A DNA stretch of 64,000 bases, from the NCBI GenBank assembly GCA_035533095.1, contig DATLUM010000050.1, positions 124,001 through 188,000 on the forward strand. The letters run 5' to 3'. Each line of letters begins with the position of its first letter. Position 1 is the stretch's first letter. Shown here piece by piece: positions 1 through 8,619 of this stretch. The notes below the pieces were generated by a model. That model was not told where the DNA came from and made no database searches. It was given only the letters and a program-made list of their open reading frames with translations. The position numbers were made by a program, and so were the translations under genes. Source of the stretch: Acidimicrobiales bacterium (GTDB lineage: Bacteria > Actinomycetota > Acidimicrobiia > Acidimicrobiales > Palsa-688).

Positions 1-170
1 TGCTGGAGCGGGACTTCGGACCCGTAGTAATCGACCTTCAGCTTCTCGACAAGGGCCGGTGCAGCCCTGCCGGTGCGGATCGAGGAGAACTCGCTGCGGG
101 TGTGCTCGACAGCCTTGACCATCTTGTCCCGAAGGTCCTCGAGCACGGCTGCGACGTAGTTGTCCTCCAT
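1..170 (-). CDS. frr: Ribosome recycling factor, 5' part (cut by window edge)
   Basis: Ribosome recycling factor splits post-termination 70S ribosomes together with EF-G in the cytoplasm. About 56 N-terminal codons are visible, running off the left edge. The protein begins [17 protein letters not shown] and carries the family segment [19 protein letters not shown], typical of helix 1 and the hinge. The ATG overlaps the pyrH stop by one base (TGATG), so it is translationally coupled as the last seen gene of the rpsB-tsf-pyrH-frr group. The C-terminal two thirds are missing only because the window ends. Confidence 0.95.
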   Translation of the reverse strand, partial: MEDNYVAAVLEDLRDKMVKAVEHTRSEFSSIRTGRAAPALVEKLKVDYYGSEVPLQ

Positions 171-928
171 CAGCGGATCAGCGTACCGATCTGCTCCCCC
201 CGAAGTGCGCGACGCAGGTTCCCCGGCTCCATGATGGAAAAGACCAGGATCGGGAGGCTGTTCTCCTTGCAGAGGGTTATGGCGGTGAGATCCATGGCCC
301 GGAGGTCCCTGGCTATCACCTCGTCAAAGCTCACCGTGGTGAGTTTCTTGGCATCCGGATGTGTGCGGGGGTCCGCGTCGTAGACGCCGTCGGCGACGCC
401 GTGCGTCCCCTTGAGCAGCACGCCCGCTTCGATCTCGACCGCACGCAGGGCGCCGGCCGTATCGGTCGTGAAGAAGGGGTTGCCGGTCCCGGCGGCGAAC
501 ACGACGACTCTCCCCTTCTGGAGATGCCTGATGGCCCTCAGCCGGATGTAAGGCTCGGCCAGTTGCGACATCCCGATGGCGGTCTGGACCCTCGTGGGCT
601 GGCCTTGGCGCTCGAGGGCGTCTTGGAGCGCGAGGGCGTTGATGACGGTCGCGAGCATGCCCATGTAGTCGGCGCTGGCGCGATCCATCCCCGTCGCCGA
701 ACCGGTTGCGCCGCGCCAGATGTTCCCGCCACCGACCACGACGGCGATCTCGATGCCGGTGTCGTGGTGGACCTCGGCTATCTCCTTGGCGATCCGCTCG
801 ACGACCGCCCCGTCGATCGTCTCGTCGGCCGCTTCGCTGGCGAAAGCCTCGCCTGACAGCTTGAGAACGACCCGCTTCCACGGGGCCGGCTGTTCCACAG
901 GACTCCGAGCGTAGTTCGGCCCGGGCAC
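170..928 (-). CDS. pyrH: UMP kinase (uridylate kinase)
   Basis: PyrH phosphorylates UMP to UDP with ATP, in pyrimidine nucleotide synthesis. The 252-residue protein belongs to the amino-acid-kinase fold. It has the N-terminal phosphate-binding strand [11 protein letters not shown], the glycine loop [11 protein letters not shown], and the later DGVYDADPR and ATG..N segments expected of the bacterial hexameric enzyme. The first 17 residues ahead of KRVVLKLSG are longer than usual, so the true start could be slightly internal. It lies between tsf (75 bp upstream) and frr (1-base overlap), the common bacterial order linking ribosome synthesis with nucleotide supply. Confidence 0.96.
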   Translation of the reverse strand: MPGPNYARSPVEQPAPWKRVVLKLSGEAFASEAADETIDGAVVERIAKEIAEVHHDTGIEIAVVVGGGNIWRGATGSATGMDRASADYMGMLATVINALALQDALERQGQPTRVQTAIGMSQLAEPYIRLRAIRHLQKGRVVVFAAGTGNPFFTTDTAGALRAVEIEAGVLLKGTHGVADGVYDADPRTHPDAKKLTTVSFDEVIARDLRAMDLTAITLCKENSLPILVFSIMEPGNLRRALRGEQIGTLIR

Positions 929-1003
929 CGGCTGTGGCCGCTCGGGGCCGCCAGGTTCGCCGCCGGGGGTGGCCCTCTCCGGGCACGGCGGGCCTTCCCG
1001 GGT

Positions 1004-1807
1004 TCAGCCTCCGATAACCGCTTGGGCGAACCTCACGACCTTCGCGGCACCGAGAACCTGGGCGACCGTCTGCTTGTCGTCGCGTGCGTAGGGCTGCTCG
1101 ACGAGGACACCACCGGGGACGCGCTTGTACCAGCCGTCGAGGCGACCCTCGACGATCTTGGGCAGCGCCTGCTCGGGCTTGCCCTCGTTGCGGGTCTGGG
1201 CTTCCAAGGCAGCTCGCTCGGCGGCCACCTCGTCCGCCGGGACTTCGTCGCGGGTGAGGTGGCGGGGCTTGCCGAACGCGATGTGCACAGCGATGTCGTG
1301 GGCGAGCTCCGAGGAGCCAGCTTCGAGCTCGACGAGCACCGCGTTGACACCTCGGCCGTTCTGGACGTGCAGGTAGGTCTCGAGGGTGTTGCCCGGGGGA
1401 GCCTCGAAGCGCACGACCTGTCCGACGGCGATGTTCTCCTTCAGCGCGAGCTTCAGATCGTCGATCTCGTCGGAGTAGCCATCGACGGCGGATTCGCCGT
1501 TGGCCGCGACGTCTTCGGCCAGTTTCCTGGCCATGCTCACGAATTGGGGTGACTTCGCCACGAAGTCGGTCTCCGACTTCAACTCAACCAATGCCGCCGC
1601 GTTACCGGCAGTGGCGACCGCAACCGCGCCTTCGGCGTTCTCGCGGTCGGACCGCTCTGCGGCCTTGCCCAGGCCGCGCTCGCGGAGCCAGCGCGCGGCT
1701 TCCTCGAAGTCCCCGTTGCTCTCGGTCAAGGCTCTCTTGGCATCCATCATGCCGGCGCCGGTCGCGTCGCGAAGCGCCTTGACGTCCTTAGCTCCGAATT
1801 CAGCCAT
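1004..1807 (-). CDS. tsf: Translation elongation factor Ts
   Basis: EF-Ts is the guanine-nucleotide exchange factor for EF-Tu in the cytoplasm. The 267-residue protein opens with a UBA-like N-terminal domain (residues 1-50, containing LRDATGAGMMDAKRAL). It has the EF-Tu contact motif TDFVAKS at residues 80-86, followed by the core subdomains and a C-terminal module. Its length is normal for actinobacteria. The ATG lies only 6 bp after the rpsB stop, so the two genes are almost certainly cotranscribed and coupled. Confidence 0.97.
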   Translation of the reverse strand: MAEFGAKDVKALRDATGAGMMDAKRALTESNGDFEEAARWLRERGLGKAAERSDRENAEGAVAVATAGNAAALVELKSETDFVAKSPQFVSMARKLAEDVAANGESAVDGYSDEIDDLKLALKENIAVGQVVRFEAPPGNTLETYLHVQNGRGVNAVLVELEAGSSELAHDIAVHIAFGKPRHLTRDEVPADEVAAERAALEAQTRNEGKPEQALPKIVEGRLDGWYKRVPGGVLVEQPYARDDKQTVAQVLGAAKVVRFAQAVIGG

Positions 1808-1813
1808 TCGTTG

Positions 1814-2848
1814 TCATTGCTCCTGGTCGTTCGTCGTGCCCGCTGCGGGGGCGGCGGGTTCGGCCGGCGTTTCGGCCGATCCTGCGGCCGGGGCGGGTTC
1901 GGCCGGCGCTTCGGCCGATCCTGCGGCCGGGGCAGCCTCAGCCGCTGGCGCTTCAGCCGATCCTGCGGCCGGGGCAGCCTCAGCCGCTGGCGCTTCAGCC
2001 GGCTGCTGGCGGGCCTCGGCCAAGCGGGCTTCCCGCTCGGCCTGGGCGATCGCAGCCTGGCGCCTCGCCTCTCGCTGCTGCTCCTCGCGGCGGGCTTCCT
2101 CCTCGGGATCCAGCACGGGCGGGCCGGCCGCGGCCGGCGTCCCGGCGCGCCCGGCCCTGCGCGATGCGATGAAGCGGCCTTCCTCGACCGCGTCGGCGAT
2201 CACCCGGCACATGAGGGTCCCGGCGCGGATGGCGTCGTCGTTGCCGGGGATGACGTAGTCGATCAGGTCGGGGTCACAGTTGGTGTCGACCACTGCGACG
2301 ATAGGGAGGCCGAGCTTGTTCGCCTCGGTGACGGCGATGTGTTCTTTCTTGGTATCGATGATGAACACCGCCTCGGGCAGGCGCGACATGCCCCTTATCC
2401 CTCCGAGGTTGCGCTGTAGCTTGTCGAGCTCTCGGGTGAGAATGAGGGCTTCCTTCTTGGGCATCGCGTCGAAGTCGCCGGCCTCCCGCATGCGCTCGTA
2501 TTCCTGCATCTTCTTGACGCGCCCGGCGATGGTGGCGAAGTTGGTGAGCATGCCACCGAGCCACCGCTCGTTGATGTAAGGCATACCGCACTGCAGTGCG
2601 TAGCGGGCGATCGGGTCCTGTGTCTGCTTCTTGGTTCCGACGAACAGCACCGAGCCGTTGTCTGCGACCATGTCGCGGACGAACGAGTACGCAGTGTCGA
2701 TGCGCTCGAGGGTCTGCTTGAGGTCAATGATGTAGATGCCGTTGCGCTCTCCGAAGATGAAGCGCTTCATCTTCGGGTTCCAGCGGCGCGTCTGGTGCCC
2801 GAAATGGACGCCCGCTTCCAGCAACTGCCTCATGGTGACGACGGCCAT
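1814..2848 (-). CDS. rpsB: Small-subunit ribosomal protein S2 with long Ala/Pro-rich C-terminal tail
   Basis: S2 binds the 30S subunit near the head-body hinge. Residues 1-230 are a normal S2 core ([53 protein letters not shown]). Beyond it, about 115 extra residues form a charged segment (about 247-280, rich in E/R/Q/A) and then an Ala-Pro-Glu repeat tail ending in TTNDQEQ. The total is 344 residues against roughly 230-260 in many bacteria. A good Shine-Dalgarno AAGGAG precedes the ATG by about 8 bases. The gene follows the WhiG-like sigma gene and starts the rpsB-tsf-pyrH-frr run. The tail is in frame and shows no sign of frameshift. Confidence 0.96.
   Translation of the reverse strand: MAVVTMRQLLEAGVHFGHQTRRWNPKMKRFIFGERNGIYIIDLKQTLERIDTAYSFVRDMVADNGSVLFVGTKKQTQDPIARYALQCGMPYINERWLGGMLTNFATIAGRVKKMQEYERMREAGDFDAMPKKEALILTRELDKLQRNLGGIRGMSRLPEAVFIIDTKKEHIAVTEANKLGLPIVAVVDTNCDPDLIDYVIPGNDDAIRAGTLMCRVIADAVEEGRFIASRRAGRAGTPAAAGPPVLDPEEEARREEQQREARRQAAIAQAEREARLAEARQQPAEAPAAEAAPAAGSAEAPAAEAAPAAGSAEAPAEPAPAAGSAETPAEPAAPAAGTTNDQEQ
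1850..1995. repeat. In-gene tandem repeat coding the S2 Ala/Pro tail
   Basis: The core GATCCTGCGGCC recurs at 1878, 1917 and 1959 (spacing 39 and 42 bp) with similar flanks. It encodes three to four copies of a 13-14 residue unit of the type [14 protein letters not shown] in the S2 tail. The repeat spacing is a multiple of three, so expansion or contraction keeps the reading frame. Confidence 0.8.
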
Positions 2849-2985
2849 GGCCGTTTCTCCTTCCCATCGGTTGGTCTCGATCCGCCGTGCGCGCGCTGCG
2901 GCTTCTCCGCAACGACCGTGGGTGCACGACGGGCGTGTGAGGTCCCGCTTGTTCGGGACAGCTGACCAGAATAGCGGATCGGGTT

Positions 2986-3066
2986 TAAGAGGTTCGCAGA
3001 GTTGCCTGAGCAGAAGAACGCTGCTGAGCAGCGTTCTTCTGCTCCACCGATGGAGCGAACCTCTTA
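2986..3066 (-). terminator. Nested perfect inverted repeat between the sigma gene and rpsB
   Basis: There are two nested palindromes. The outer arms are TAAGAGGTTCGC (2986-2997) and its exact complement (3055-3066). The inner arms, 18 bp at 3008-3025 and 3027-3044, are exact complements around one central base. The outer right arm contains the TAA stop of the sigma gene. No T-run follows on either strand, so it is not a textbook intrinsic terminator. It could end or process the sigma transcript, or protect its 3' end, before rpsB. The remaining intergenic DNA (2849-2985) holds the rpsB leader, where I see no convincing promoter. Confidence 0.55.
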
Positions 3067-3837
3067 GCGCTCGGCCAGGAGGAGACGGCCGCGCAACTGC
3101 ATGATCGCCTTCGTGTGGATCTGGCAGACCCGGCTTTCAGTGACCCCGAGGACCTTGCCTATCTGGGCGAGCGTCAAGTTCTCGTAGTAGTAGAGACTGA
3201 GGACGATCTTCTCGCGGTCGCCGAGACGGTTGATGGCGCCGGCGAGGATCTGCTTCATCTCCTCCACTTCGAAAGCGGCCATCGGTCCGTCGTTGCGGTC
3301 CGCCAGGGTGTCGCCGAGCGTCGCCGACTCGCCGCGGTCACCGCCACCTCCGGATATGACCTCGTCCAGCGCGACGATGCCGATGTAGGAGATCTGGCCG
3401 AAGATCTGCTGAAGGTCGTTTTCCGAGATCTGGAGCTCAGAGGCGACCTCGGCGTCGGTCGGCGCACGACCGAGAGAGGCCTCGAGCGAAGCGTACGCCT
3501 GCTCGACGGCTCTCGCCTTGGCGCGGACGGACCGTGGCACCCAGTCGATGGAGCGGAGCTCGTCGATGATGGCGCCCTTGATGCGGGTGATGGCGTACGT
3601 CTCGAACTTGATGTTGCGGTCGGTGTCGAACTTCTCGATGGCATCGATCAGGCCGAACATTCCGTAGCTGACAAGGTCGGACTGGTCGATGCTGTGCGGC
3701 AGGCCCGCCGAGACGCGCCCGGCGACGAACTTCACGAGCGGCGAGTAACGAACGATCAGCTGGTCGCGGATGCGCGTGTCACCGCTCTGCTTGTATTCCA
3801 CCCACAGCAGGTCTACGTCCGGTTCCGCGGCGCTCAT
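3064..3837 (-). CDS. whiG: FliA/WhiG-family RNA polymerase sigma factor
   Basis: This alternative sigma-70-family factor of the FliA/WhiG group directs RNA polymerase to promoters of motility or sporulation-type genes. It has 257 residues. Region 2 spans about 25-97 ([51 protein letters not shown]). Region 3 spans about 100-155. Region 4 spans about 198-252, with the [28 protein letters not shown] Gly-rich linker (SGGGGDRG) separates regions 3 and 4. The symbol follows the Streptomyces locus, where whiG also lies just upstream of rpsB-tsf-pyrH-frr. No flagellar genes or anti-sigma gene are seen here, so its regulon is unknown. Confidence 0.9.
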   Translation of the reverse strand: MSAAEPDVDLLWVEYKQSGDTRIRDQLIVRYSPLVKFVAGRVSAGLPHSIDQSDLVSYGMFGLIDAIEKFDTDRNIKFETYAITRIKGAIIDELRSIDWVPRSVRAKARAVEQAYASLEASLGRAPTDAEVASELQISENDLQQIFGQISYIGIVALDEVISGGGGDRGESATLGDTLADRNDGPMAAFEVEEMKQILAGAINRLGDREKIVLSLYYYENLTLAQIGKVLGVTESRVCQIHTKAIMQLRGRLLLAER

Positions 3838-3905
3838 TCGTCAAGGCAGGCTACCCGCTATATGTGGTGTTAGCACTTATGGTGACTTTTCGGGCGCTCA
3901 GGTCA

Positions 3906-5087
3906 TCACCGCAGCCTTGTCCACCACCCCCTGTCGTCGGCGACGAGACCACGGGCGGAGAGCCCGTCGAGCGCGCCGGCCACCTGGGCCACCGGCAGCG
4001 CCGAGCGCTCCGCCACCTTGTTGAGGCTCGACGGCACCCATCCCACAGACGCCAGCACCGCTTGCTCCGTCGGGCCCAGAGAGATCCGCGTGCCGTCCGG
4101 TGATCGCCGGGACCGGCGCCTCCCCTTGGCTTGACCTGGCTTCGGGGGATCCGGCATCAACATGCCCAGCGCGTCGAGCACGTCCCGGGGGCCGCGCACC
4201 GGCCCCGCGCCGTCGTAGAGAAGTTGGTTGCTGCCGGCACAAGCTGAGCTGCCGACCGGCCCGGGTACCACCCGCACTTCGATGCCCCGCTCGATCGCCG
4301 CTTCGGCGGTGATGAGGCTACCGCCGGCCTCGTGTGATTCGACGACCACGACCAGTTGGGACAGGCCTGCGATGATGCGGTTGCGCGCCGGGAATCTCCA
4401 GGCCTGAGCCGCATAACCGGGCGGGGTCTCCGAGATCACCGCACCGGATGCGGCAACTTCCTCCCACAGCGCGGCGTGACGCCTCGGGTAGGGGACGTCC
4501 ACCCCGCTTGCGGCAACGCCGATGGTGGCGGCCACCGAGGCGGGGTCGCGAGCGGCCTCGCCGAGTGCACTCAACGCGCCGCGGTGCGCCGAACCGTCGA
4601 TCCCCAACGCCAGGCCGGAAACGACGCAGACGCCGGCGGACGCGAGATCCCGGCCCATCTCGTAGGCGACCGCCCTGCCGTCGGGACTGGCGCTCCGGGT
4701 GCCGACTATCGCCACCCGGGGCCGATCCAGCGATGCCAGCGATCCTCTCCAGAAGATGACTCCCGGTGGGTGGGGATCATCCGCCAAGACGGCCGGGTAG
4801 CCGTCTCGGCCGATCCACGACACGTCCACCCCCCGAGACCGAGCCTTTGACCACCACGCCTCGGGATCGAACCTGCTGGCGGCGCTGGCCCACGAGCGGT
4901 CGCTGCACGCCGGCGAGTCACCGAGAAGGTTCGGTTGTGCGAACACCTTCTTGGATATGCGGCCGTGGACGACGTCGTCCCACACGTCTCGGGGATCCCG
5001 GTCGCGGATCATGGCGAGCAGGCGGGCCGGCCCCATCCCGGGAAGCCGGGTCAAAGCGGCGGCGCACGCACTGGCGCACGGCGTCAC
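3906..5087 (-). CDS. dprA: DNA-processing protein DprA
   Basis: DprA loads RecA on incoming single-stranded DNA during transformation. The 393-residue protein has an N-terminal helix-hairpin-helix segment (LTRLPGMGPARLL, about 12-25). A Rossmann-like DprA core follows (VAIVGTRSASPDGR, VVSGLALGIDGSAHRGAL, and EAGGSLITAEAAIERG). It ends in a C-terminal winged helix (about 335-393). The GTG start overlaps the yifB stop (GTGA). The dprA-yifB pairing is common even in bacteria not known to be competent, so a general recombination role is possible. Confidence 0.95.
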   Translation of the reverse strand: MTPCASACAAALTRLPGMGPARLLAMIRDRDPRDVWDDVVHGRISKKVFAQPNLLGDSPACSDRSWASAASRFDPEAWWSKARSRGVDVSWIGRDGYPAVLADDPHPPGVIFWRGSLASLDRPRVAIVGTRSASPDGRAVAYEMGRDLASAGVCVVSGLALGIDGSAHRGALSALGEAARDPASVAATIGVAASGVDVPYPRRHAALWEEVAASGAVISETPPGYAAQAWRFPARNRIIAGLSQLVVVVESHEAGGSLITAEAAIERGIEVRVVPGPVGSSACAGSNQLLYDGAGPVRGPRDVLDALGMLMPDPPKPGQAKGRRRSRRSPDGTRISLGPTEQAVLASVGWVPSSLNKVAERSALPVAQVAGALDGLSARGLVADDRGWWTRLR

Positions 5088-6616
5088 AGCGTGACCCCCT
5101 CCGGCTCGAACACCGGGCCGCGCAACGCGAGCGCTGTCGTGACGTGTTCCTCGCGAATGTCGCCTCCATGTCCCGACAGGTCCGCGAGAGTTCGCGCCAC
5201 TCTTCTCACCCGATGCAAGCCCCGCGCGGAAAGCCGTCCCTGACGGAGCCGGGTTTCGAGCATCGTGCGAGCCTTGGGCTGTAGTGGTGCGGCAACGTCG
5301 AGTTCGCGTGCCGGTATGGCGGAGTTCAGCGCGAATCCCCTCCGCACGGCTAGATCGCGCGCCGCTCGCACCCGGCGAGCTATCGCTTGCGACGACTCTG
5401 GAGGTGCCGGGCTGGACGAGCCGTCACCCATCAGCTCGCCTACGTCGGGCCGGTCGACTGAGACCCGGAGGTCGAACCTGTCGAGCAGCGGCGCTGAAAC
5501 ACGAGCGGCGTAGCGCGCGAGCGCGGCGTCGCTGCAACGACATGCCCCCGGCGCTCCGCCGCCTCCGCACGGGCATGGGTTCATCGCCGCAACGAGCAGA
5601 ACACGAGCCGGGAACACCACGCTCGCACGAGCACGGCAAACGAGGACCTTGCCCTCCTCCAATGGCTGTCGGAGAGTGTCGAGGACATCGGAAGGGAACT
5701 CGCCGAGCTCGTCCAGGAACAACACCCCGTTGTGAGCGCAGCTCAGCTCTCCCGGCCGCATCATCGTCGTGCCTCCCCCTATCAAAGACACCAGCGACGA
5801 GCTGTGGTGCGGCGCCCTGAACGGAGGCCGGCGAACCAGGACGCCTCGCGGCAGCGGGAGGCCGGCCGCCGAGTGAACCCGCGTGACCTCGAGCGCCTCC
5901 TCAGTCGTGAGCTCGGGAAGCAACCCCGGCAGCCTCTCGGCAAGCATCGTCTTGCCGGCGCCGGGCGGCCCGACGAGAAGCAGATGGTGCCCGCCCGCCG
6001 CGGCGACCTCTGCCGCGAGCCGGCCGATGGGCTGGCCGCGCACGTCGGCCATGTCCGGTCCCGCTCCTGTGTCGTCCACCGGCAAGAAGAACGGGGTTTC
6101 CGGCCAGCCTTCCTCGCCCTTGAGCACCGCTGCGAGCGTGGACAGGGTCGGCACGGCGACCACCTTGCCGGGACGGACCAGGGACGCCTCTCCGGCGCAT
6201 GATCCGGGAACCACGACTCTGGCCGCGTTGATCGCGTCGACGAGCGGCAGCACACCCGAGACACGACGGATGCTCCCGTCGAGGCCGAGCTCCCCGAGGC
6301 AGCCGAGTCCCGGCAACGCGTCAAGAGGCAGCTGGCCGTCCGCGGCGAGCAAGGCGACGGCGATGGGAAGGTCCAGACCGGCACCGCCCTTGCGCAGGCT
6401 CGAAGGCGCGAGGTTGACCGTAACCCGGTGCTGAGGCCATGCCAGCCCGCTCGAAAGGATGGCCGCCCGCACCCGGTCGCGCGATTCGCGGCAGGACGCG
6501 TCGGGCAATCCCACGATCGTGAACGACGGGAGCCCGCGCGACACGTGCACCTCCACCTCGATCGGCCGCCCCTCGACGCCAACGAGCGTTGCCGATGCCA
6601 CCGTGGCCAGCACCAC
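5084..6616 (-). CDS. comM: YifB/ComM family Mg-chelatase-like AAA+ ATPase
   Basis: This is the YifB/ComM AAA+ protein; in Vibrio ComM is a branch-migration helicase in natural transformation. The 510-residue protein has the N-terminal ComM domain (GLPSFTIVGLPDAS, about 28-41). It has a Walker A GPPGAGKT at 216-223 and an arginine-rich core with DELGEFPSDVLDTLRQPLE and a C-terminal Mg-chelatase domain. A Cys cluster near MNPCPCGGG is typical of the family. The start is GTG, immediately followed by a second GTG codon. It is coupled to dprA. Confidence 0.95.
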   Translation of the reverse strand: MVLATVASATLVGVEGRPIEVEVHVSRGLPSFTIVGLPDASCRESRDRVRAAILSSGLAWPQHRVTVNLAPSSLRKGGAGLDLPIAVALLAADGQLPLDALPGLGCLGELGLDGSIRRVSGVLPLVDAINAARVVVPGSCAGEASLVRPGKVVAVPTLSTLAAVLKGEEGWPETPFFLPVDDTGAGPDMADVRGQPIGRLAAEVAAAGGHHLLLVGPPGAGKTMLAERLPGLLPELTTEEALEVTRVHSAAGLPLPRGVLVRRPPFRAPHHSSSLVSLIGGGTTMMRPGELSCAHNGVLFLDELGEFPSDVLDTLRQPLEEGKVLVCRARASVVFPARVLLVAAMNPCPCGGGGAPGACRCSDAALARYAARVSAPLLDRFDLRVSVDRPDVGELMGDGSSSPAPPESSQAIARRVRAARDLAVRRGFALNSAIPARELDVAAPLQPKARTMLETRLRQGRLSARGLHRVRRVARTLADLSGHGGDIREEHVTTALALRGPVFEPEGVTL

Positions 6617-6730
6617 CCACCTCCCATCATCCCAAAGCGACTAAGAGGGGCCGTGCGCCTGCCACCGAGCGCCTTCACCCTAAGACCGGGGTGGGACGCC
6701 CGACACCGCCGCGCTGGGCAAGAATCGTGC

Positions 6731-6943
6731 ATGCCCGGCGACGCCGACCCTCATGGACCGGTCGAGGTGCGGTTCGTCCACCCGTTTCAGGCCGTGAAGC
6801 GCTACGTCTGCCCCGGCTGCCAGCAGGAAATCGCGATCGGTACCGGGCACGTGGTCGTCGTTCCGGAAGGAGCACCGGACCTGCGGCGGCATTGGCACCG
6901 GCCCTGCTGGGATCGCCGCGCCGATCGCCGGCCAGGGCGATGA
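6731..6943 (+). CDS. Small conserved actinobacterial zinc-ribbon-like protein
   Basis: This 70-residue protein starts at ATG 6731. Its core is KRYVCPGCQQEIAIGTGHVV, followed by RHWHRPCW. Similar CPGC...HWHRACW proteins occur in actinobacteria, often annotated loosely as ATP/GTP-binding, though no nucleotide-binding motif is visible here. The two N-terminal Cys plus the downstream His and Cys could bind one zinc ion (inference). It is divergent from yifB and runs toward the PLP-enzyme gene; its stop abuts a 15-bp tandem repeat. Function unknown. Confidence 0.7.
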   Translation: MPGDADPHGPVEVRFVHPFQAVKRYVCPGCQQEIAIGTGHVVVVPEGAPDLRRHWHRPCWDRRADRRPGR

Positions 6944-7015
6944 CGCTGGCGCCAGTGACACTGGCGGCCGTGACACCGGCGGAACTGACGCTGGCGGCGG
7001 TGACCCGGACGCCCA
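6941..7015. repeat. Five degenerate 15-bp tandem repeats
   Basis: Five adjacent 15-bp units begin TGACNCTGGCGGCNG: 6941, 6956, 6971, 6986 and 7001, the last two bases and centre varying. They fill the gap between the converging small-protein gene and the PLP-enzyme gene; the first unit carries the TGA stop of the former. Confidence 0.75.
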
Positions 7016-7037
7016 GCCCGCGGACGGGTTCGAGGGC

Positions 7038-8261
7038 CTACCCGGACTCTGCCGAGAGCGCCTGGTCGAGGTCCGCCCAGATGTCCTCGACGTCCTCAAT
7101 GCCGACCGAAAGCCTTATCAGCCCCGGCGGCAGATGCCCCTCGCCATGCCAGCGGCCTCTCCGCTCGAGCAGCGACTCCACCCCACCGAGGCTGGTTCCC
7201 GGCGTGAGCAGGCGCACCCTGCCGACCACCGCCTCTGCCACCGCGGCCACGTCCTGCACCGCTCCCGGCGCTTCATCCGGGCCTTCGTCGGCGGCCCCGA
7301 CCTCGAACGCGATCATCGTCCCGAAGCCCGACATCTGCCGCGCGGCCAGGTCGTGCCCCGGGTGGCCGGCCAGACCCGGGTACAGGACGCGACGGACCGC
7401 CGGATGCCCGGCCAGGCGCGCGGCGATCACTCCCGCGTTGTGCTGCGCTCGCTCCAGACGCACGTCCAGCGTGCGCATGCCGCGCAGACCGAGCCAGGCC
7501 TCCCAGGGGCCGGCGATCGCGCCGTGCAGGGAACGTCGTGTGGTCAACGAGGCCAAGACGTCGTCTCTCCGAGTCACGATCGCCCCGAGGATCACGTCCG
7601 AATGACCGGAGATGGACTTCGTCGCGCTGTGCACCACGACGTCCGCCCCGAGATCCAACGGACGCTGCAGTAGAGGGGTCGCGAAGGTGTTGTCGACTGC
7701 GACATCCATACCGAGCTCGTGCGCGCCGGCGCACAGCTCCCGGATATCGGCGATCGCGAGCAGGGGGTTCGTGGGCGACTCCAGCCAGAGCAACCCCTTG
7801 TCGCCGAAGCCGGGGCCCGACCCGCTGCCGGGAGCCGACGCGAAATCGACGCAAGCTTCGAGAACGGAGGCGGTGTCGGCGACGTCGACGGTCCGGAAGC
7901 GAAGTCTCCCCCGCCCGGCCACGTCGGCAAGGAACCGCCGTGTCCCGCTGTAGGCGTCCCCCGCCACCACCACTCGTCCCGGCACCGGGAGGCTCTCCAA
8001 CACGGCCGCGATCGCGGCCATCCCAGAGGCGAACAGCAGGCAACTTCCCCCCTCGAGAGCACCGAGAACCTCCTCGAAGGCCTCCCACGTGCGGTTGCCG
8101 TCACGTCCGTAGCTGAGCTCACCATCCTGGCGGTATGTGGATGTAACCCACACGGGAGGGCTGACGGCGGCGCCGGGCGAAGCGAGTGGGCGGCCCCCGT
8201 GCACGACCAGCGACGCCGGGGCCAGGGCGTGGCCCTCGCGCGAAGCGCCGGTCGGACTCAA
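7038..8261 (-). CDS. Cys/Met-metabolism PLP-dependent enzyme (cystathionine gamma-synthase/lyase family)
   Basis: This is a fold-type I PLP enzyme of the MetB/CGS/CGL group, handling cystathionine, homocysteine or methionine. It shows YGRDGNRTWEAFEE near the N-terminus (phosphate contact from the neighbouring subunit) and the FASGMAAIAAVLE loop. The PLP lysine lies in SATKSISGHSD, and GTSLGGVESLLE sits near the C-terminus. The reading frame is open far upstream over yraN, but the likely start is TTG at 8261, overlapping the yraN stop (TTGA), giving 407 residues. A GTG 57 bases further in is the alternative. Motifs do not separate gamma-synthase from gamma-lyase. It sits between yraN and yifB, which are adjacent in many actinobacteria. 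Confidence 0.88.
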   Translation of the reverse strand: MSPTGASREGHALAPASLVVHGGRPLASPGAAVSPPVWVTSTYRQDGELSYGRDGNRTWEAFEEVLGALEGGSCLLFASGMAAIAAVLESLPVPGRVVVAGDAYSGTRRFLADVAGRGRLRFRTVDVADTASVLEACVDFASAPGSGSGPGFGDKGLLWLESPTNPLLAIADIRELCAGAHELGMDVAVDNTFATPLLQRPLDLGADVVVHSATKSISGHSDVILGAIVTRRDDVLASLTTRRSLHGAIAGPWEAWLGLRGMRTLDVRLERAQHNAGVIAARLAGHPAVRRVLYPGLAGHPGHDLAARQMSGFGTMIAFEVGAADEGPDEAPGAVQDVAAVAEAVVGRVRLLTPGTSLGGVESLLERRGRWHGEGHLPPGLIRLSVGIEDVEDIWADLDQALSAESG

Positions 8262-8617
8262 AACGCCGCCTCGAGCACGTCCACCTTCGACTGCAGAACG
8301 CTCGCCACGTCGAACCGCAGATTCCACGACCCGCGTCCCAGGCGTCCCCTGTTCTCGGACAGCCAGCGGGCGCCGAGCCGGCGGATGCGTGCCTGCTTCA
8401 ACGAGTTGACCGCTTCGGCCGGGACGCCGAACCCGATCCCCGAACGCGTCTTCACCTCGCAGAACACGACCGTGCAGCCGCGCCGGGCGACCAGATCGAG
8501 TTCGCCGTCCCTGCAGCGCCAGTTGCGGTCCAGCACCTCGTAGCCGTGCGCCGCGTACCACTCGGCAGCTCGCGCCTCTCCGTACGCGCCGAGCGCCCGC
8601 CGTGCCTGCGAGGGGAT
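8258..8617 (-). CDS. yraN: YraN/UPF0102 nuclease-fold protein
   Basis: YraN is a small PD-(D/E)XK-fold protein of uncertain role. It shows RRALGAYGEARAAEWY, the core RNWRCRDGELDLVARRG with FCEVKTRSG, and a basic C-terminus. The start is a problem: the only ATG in frame (8716) lies 97 bases inside the preceding gene. No ATG, GTG or TTG occurs between there and the conserved N-terminus. An ATC at 8617 sits 8 bases after AAGGAG and gives MIPSQARRALGAYGE-like spacing if used as a rare start; I use it here. A GTG at about 8536 would remove conserved sequence. Confidence 0.8.
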   Translation of the reverse strand: MPSQARRALGAYGEARAAEWYAAHGYEVLDRNWRCRDGELDLVARRGCTVVFCEVKTRSGIGFGVPAEAVNSLKQARIRRLGARWLSENRGRLGRGSWNLRFDVASVLQSKVDVLEAAF

Positions 8618-8619
8618 GG

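Noticed and set aside
1814-2110. Frameshift or fusion at the end of rpsB
   Set aside because: The tail stays in one frame, keeps a repeat period that is a multiple of three, and ends just before tsf with normal spacing.
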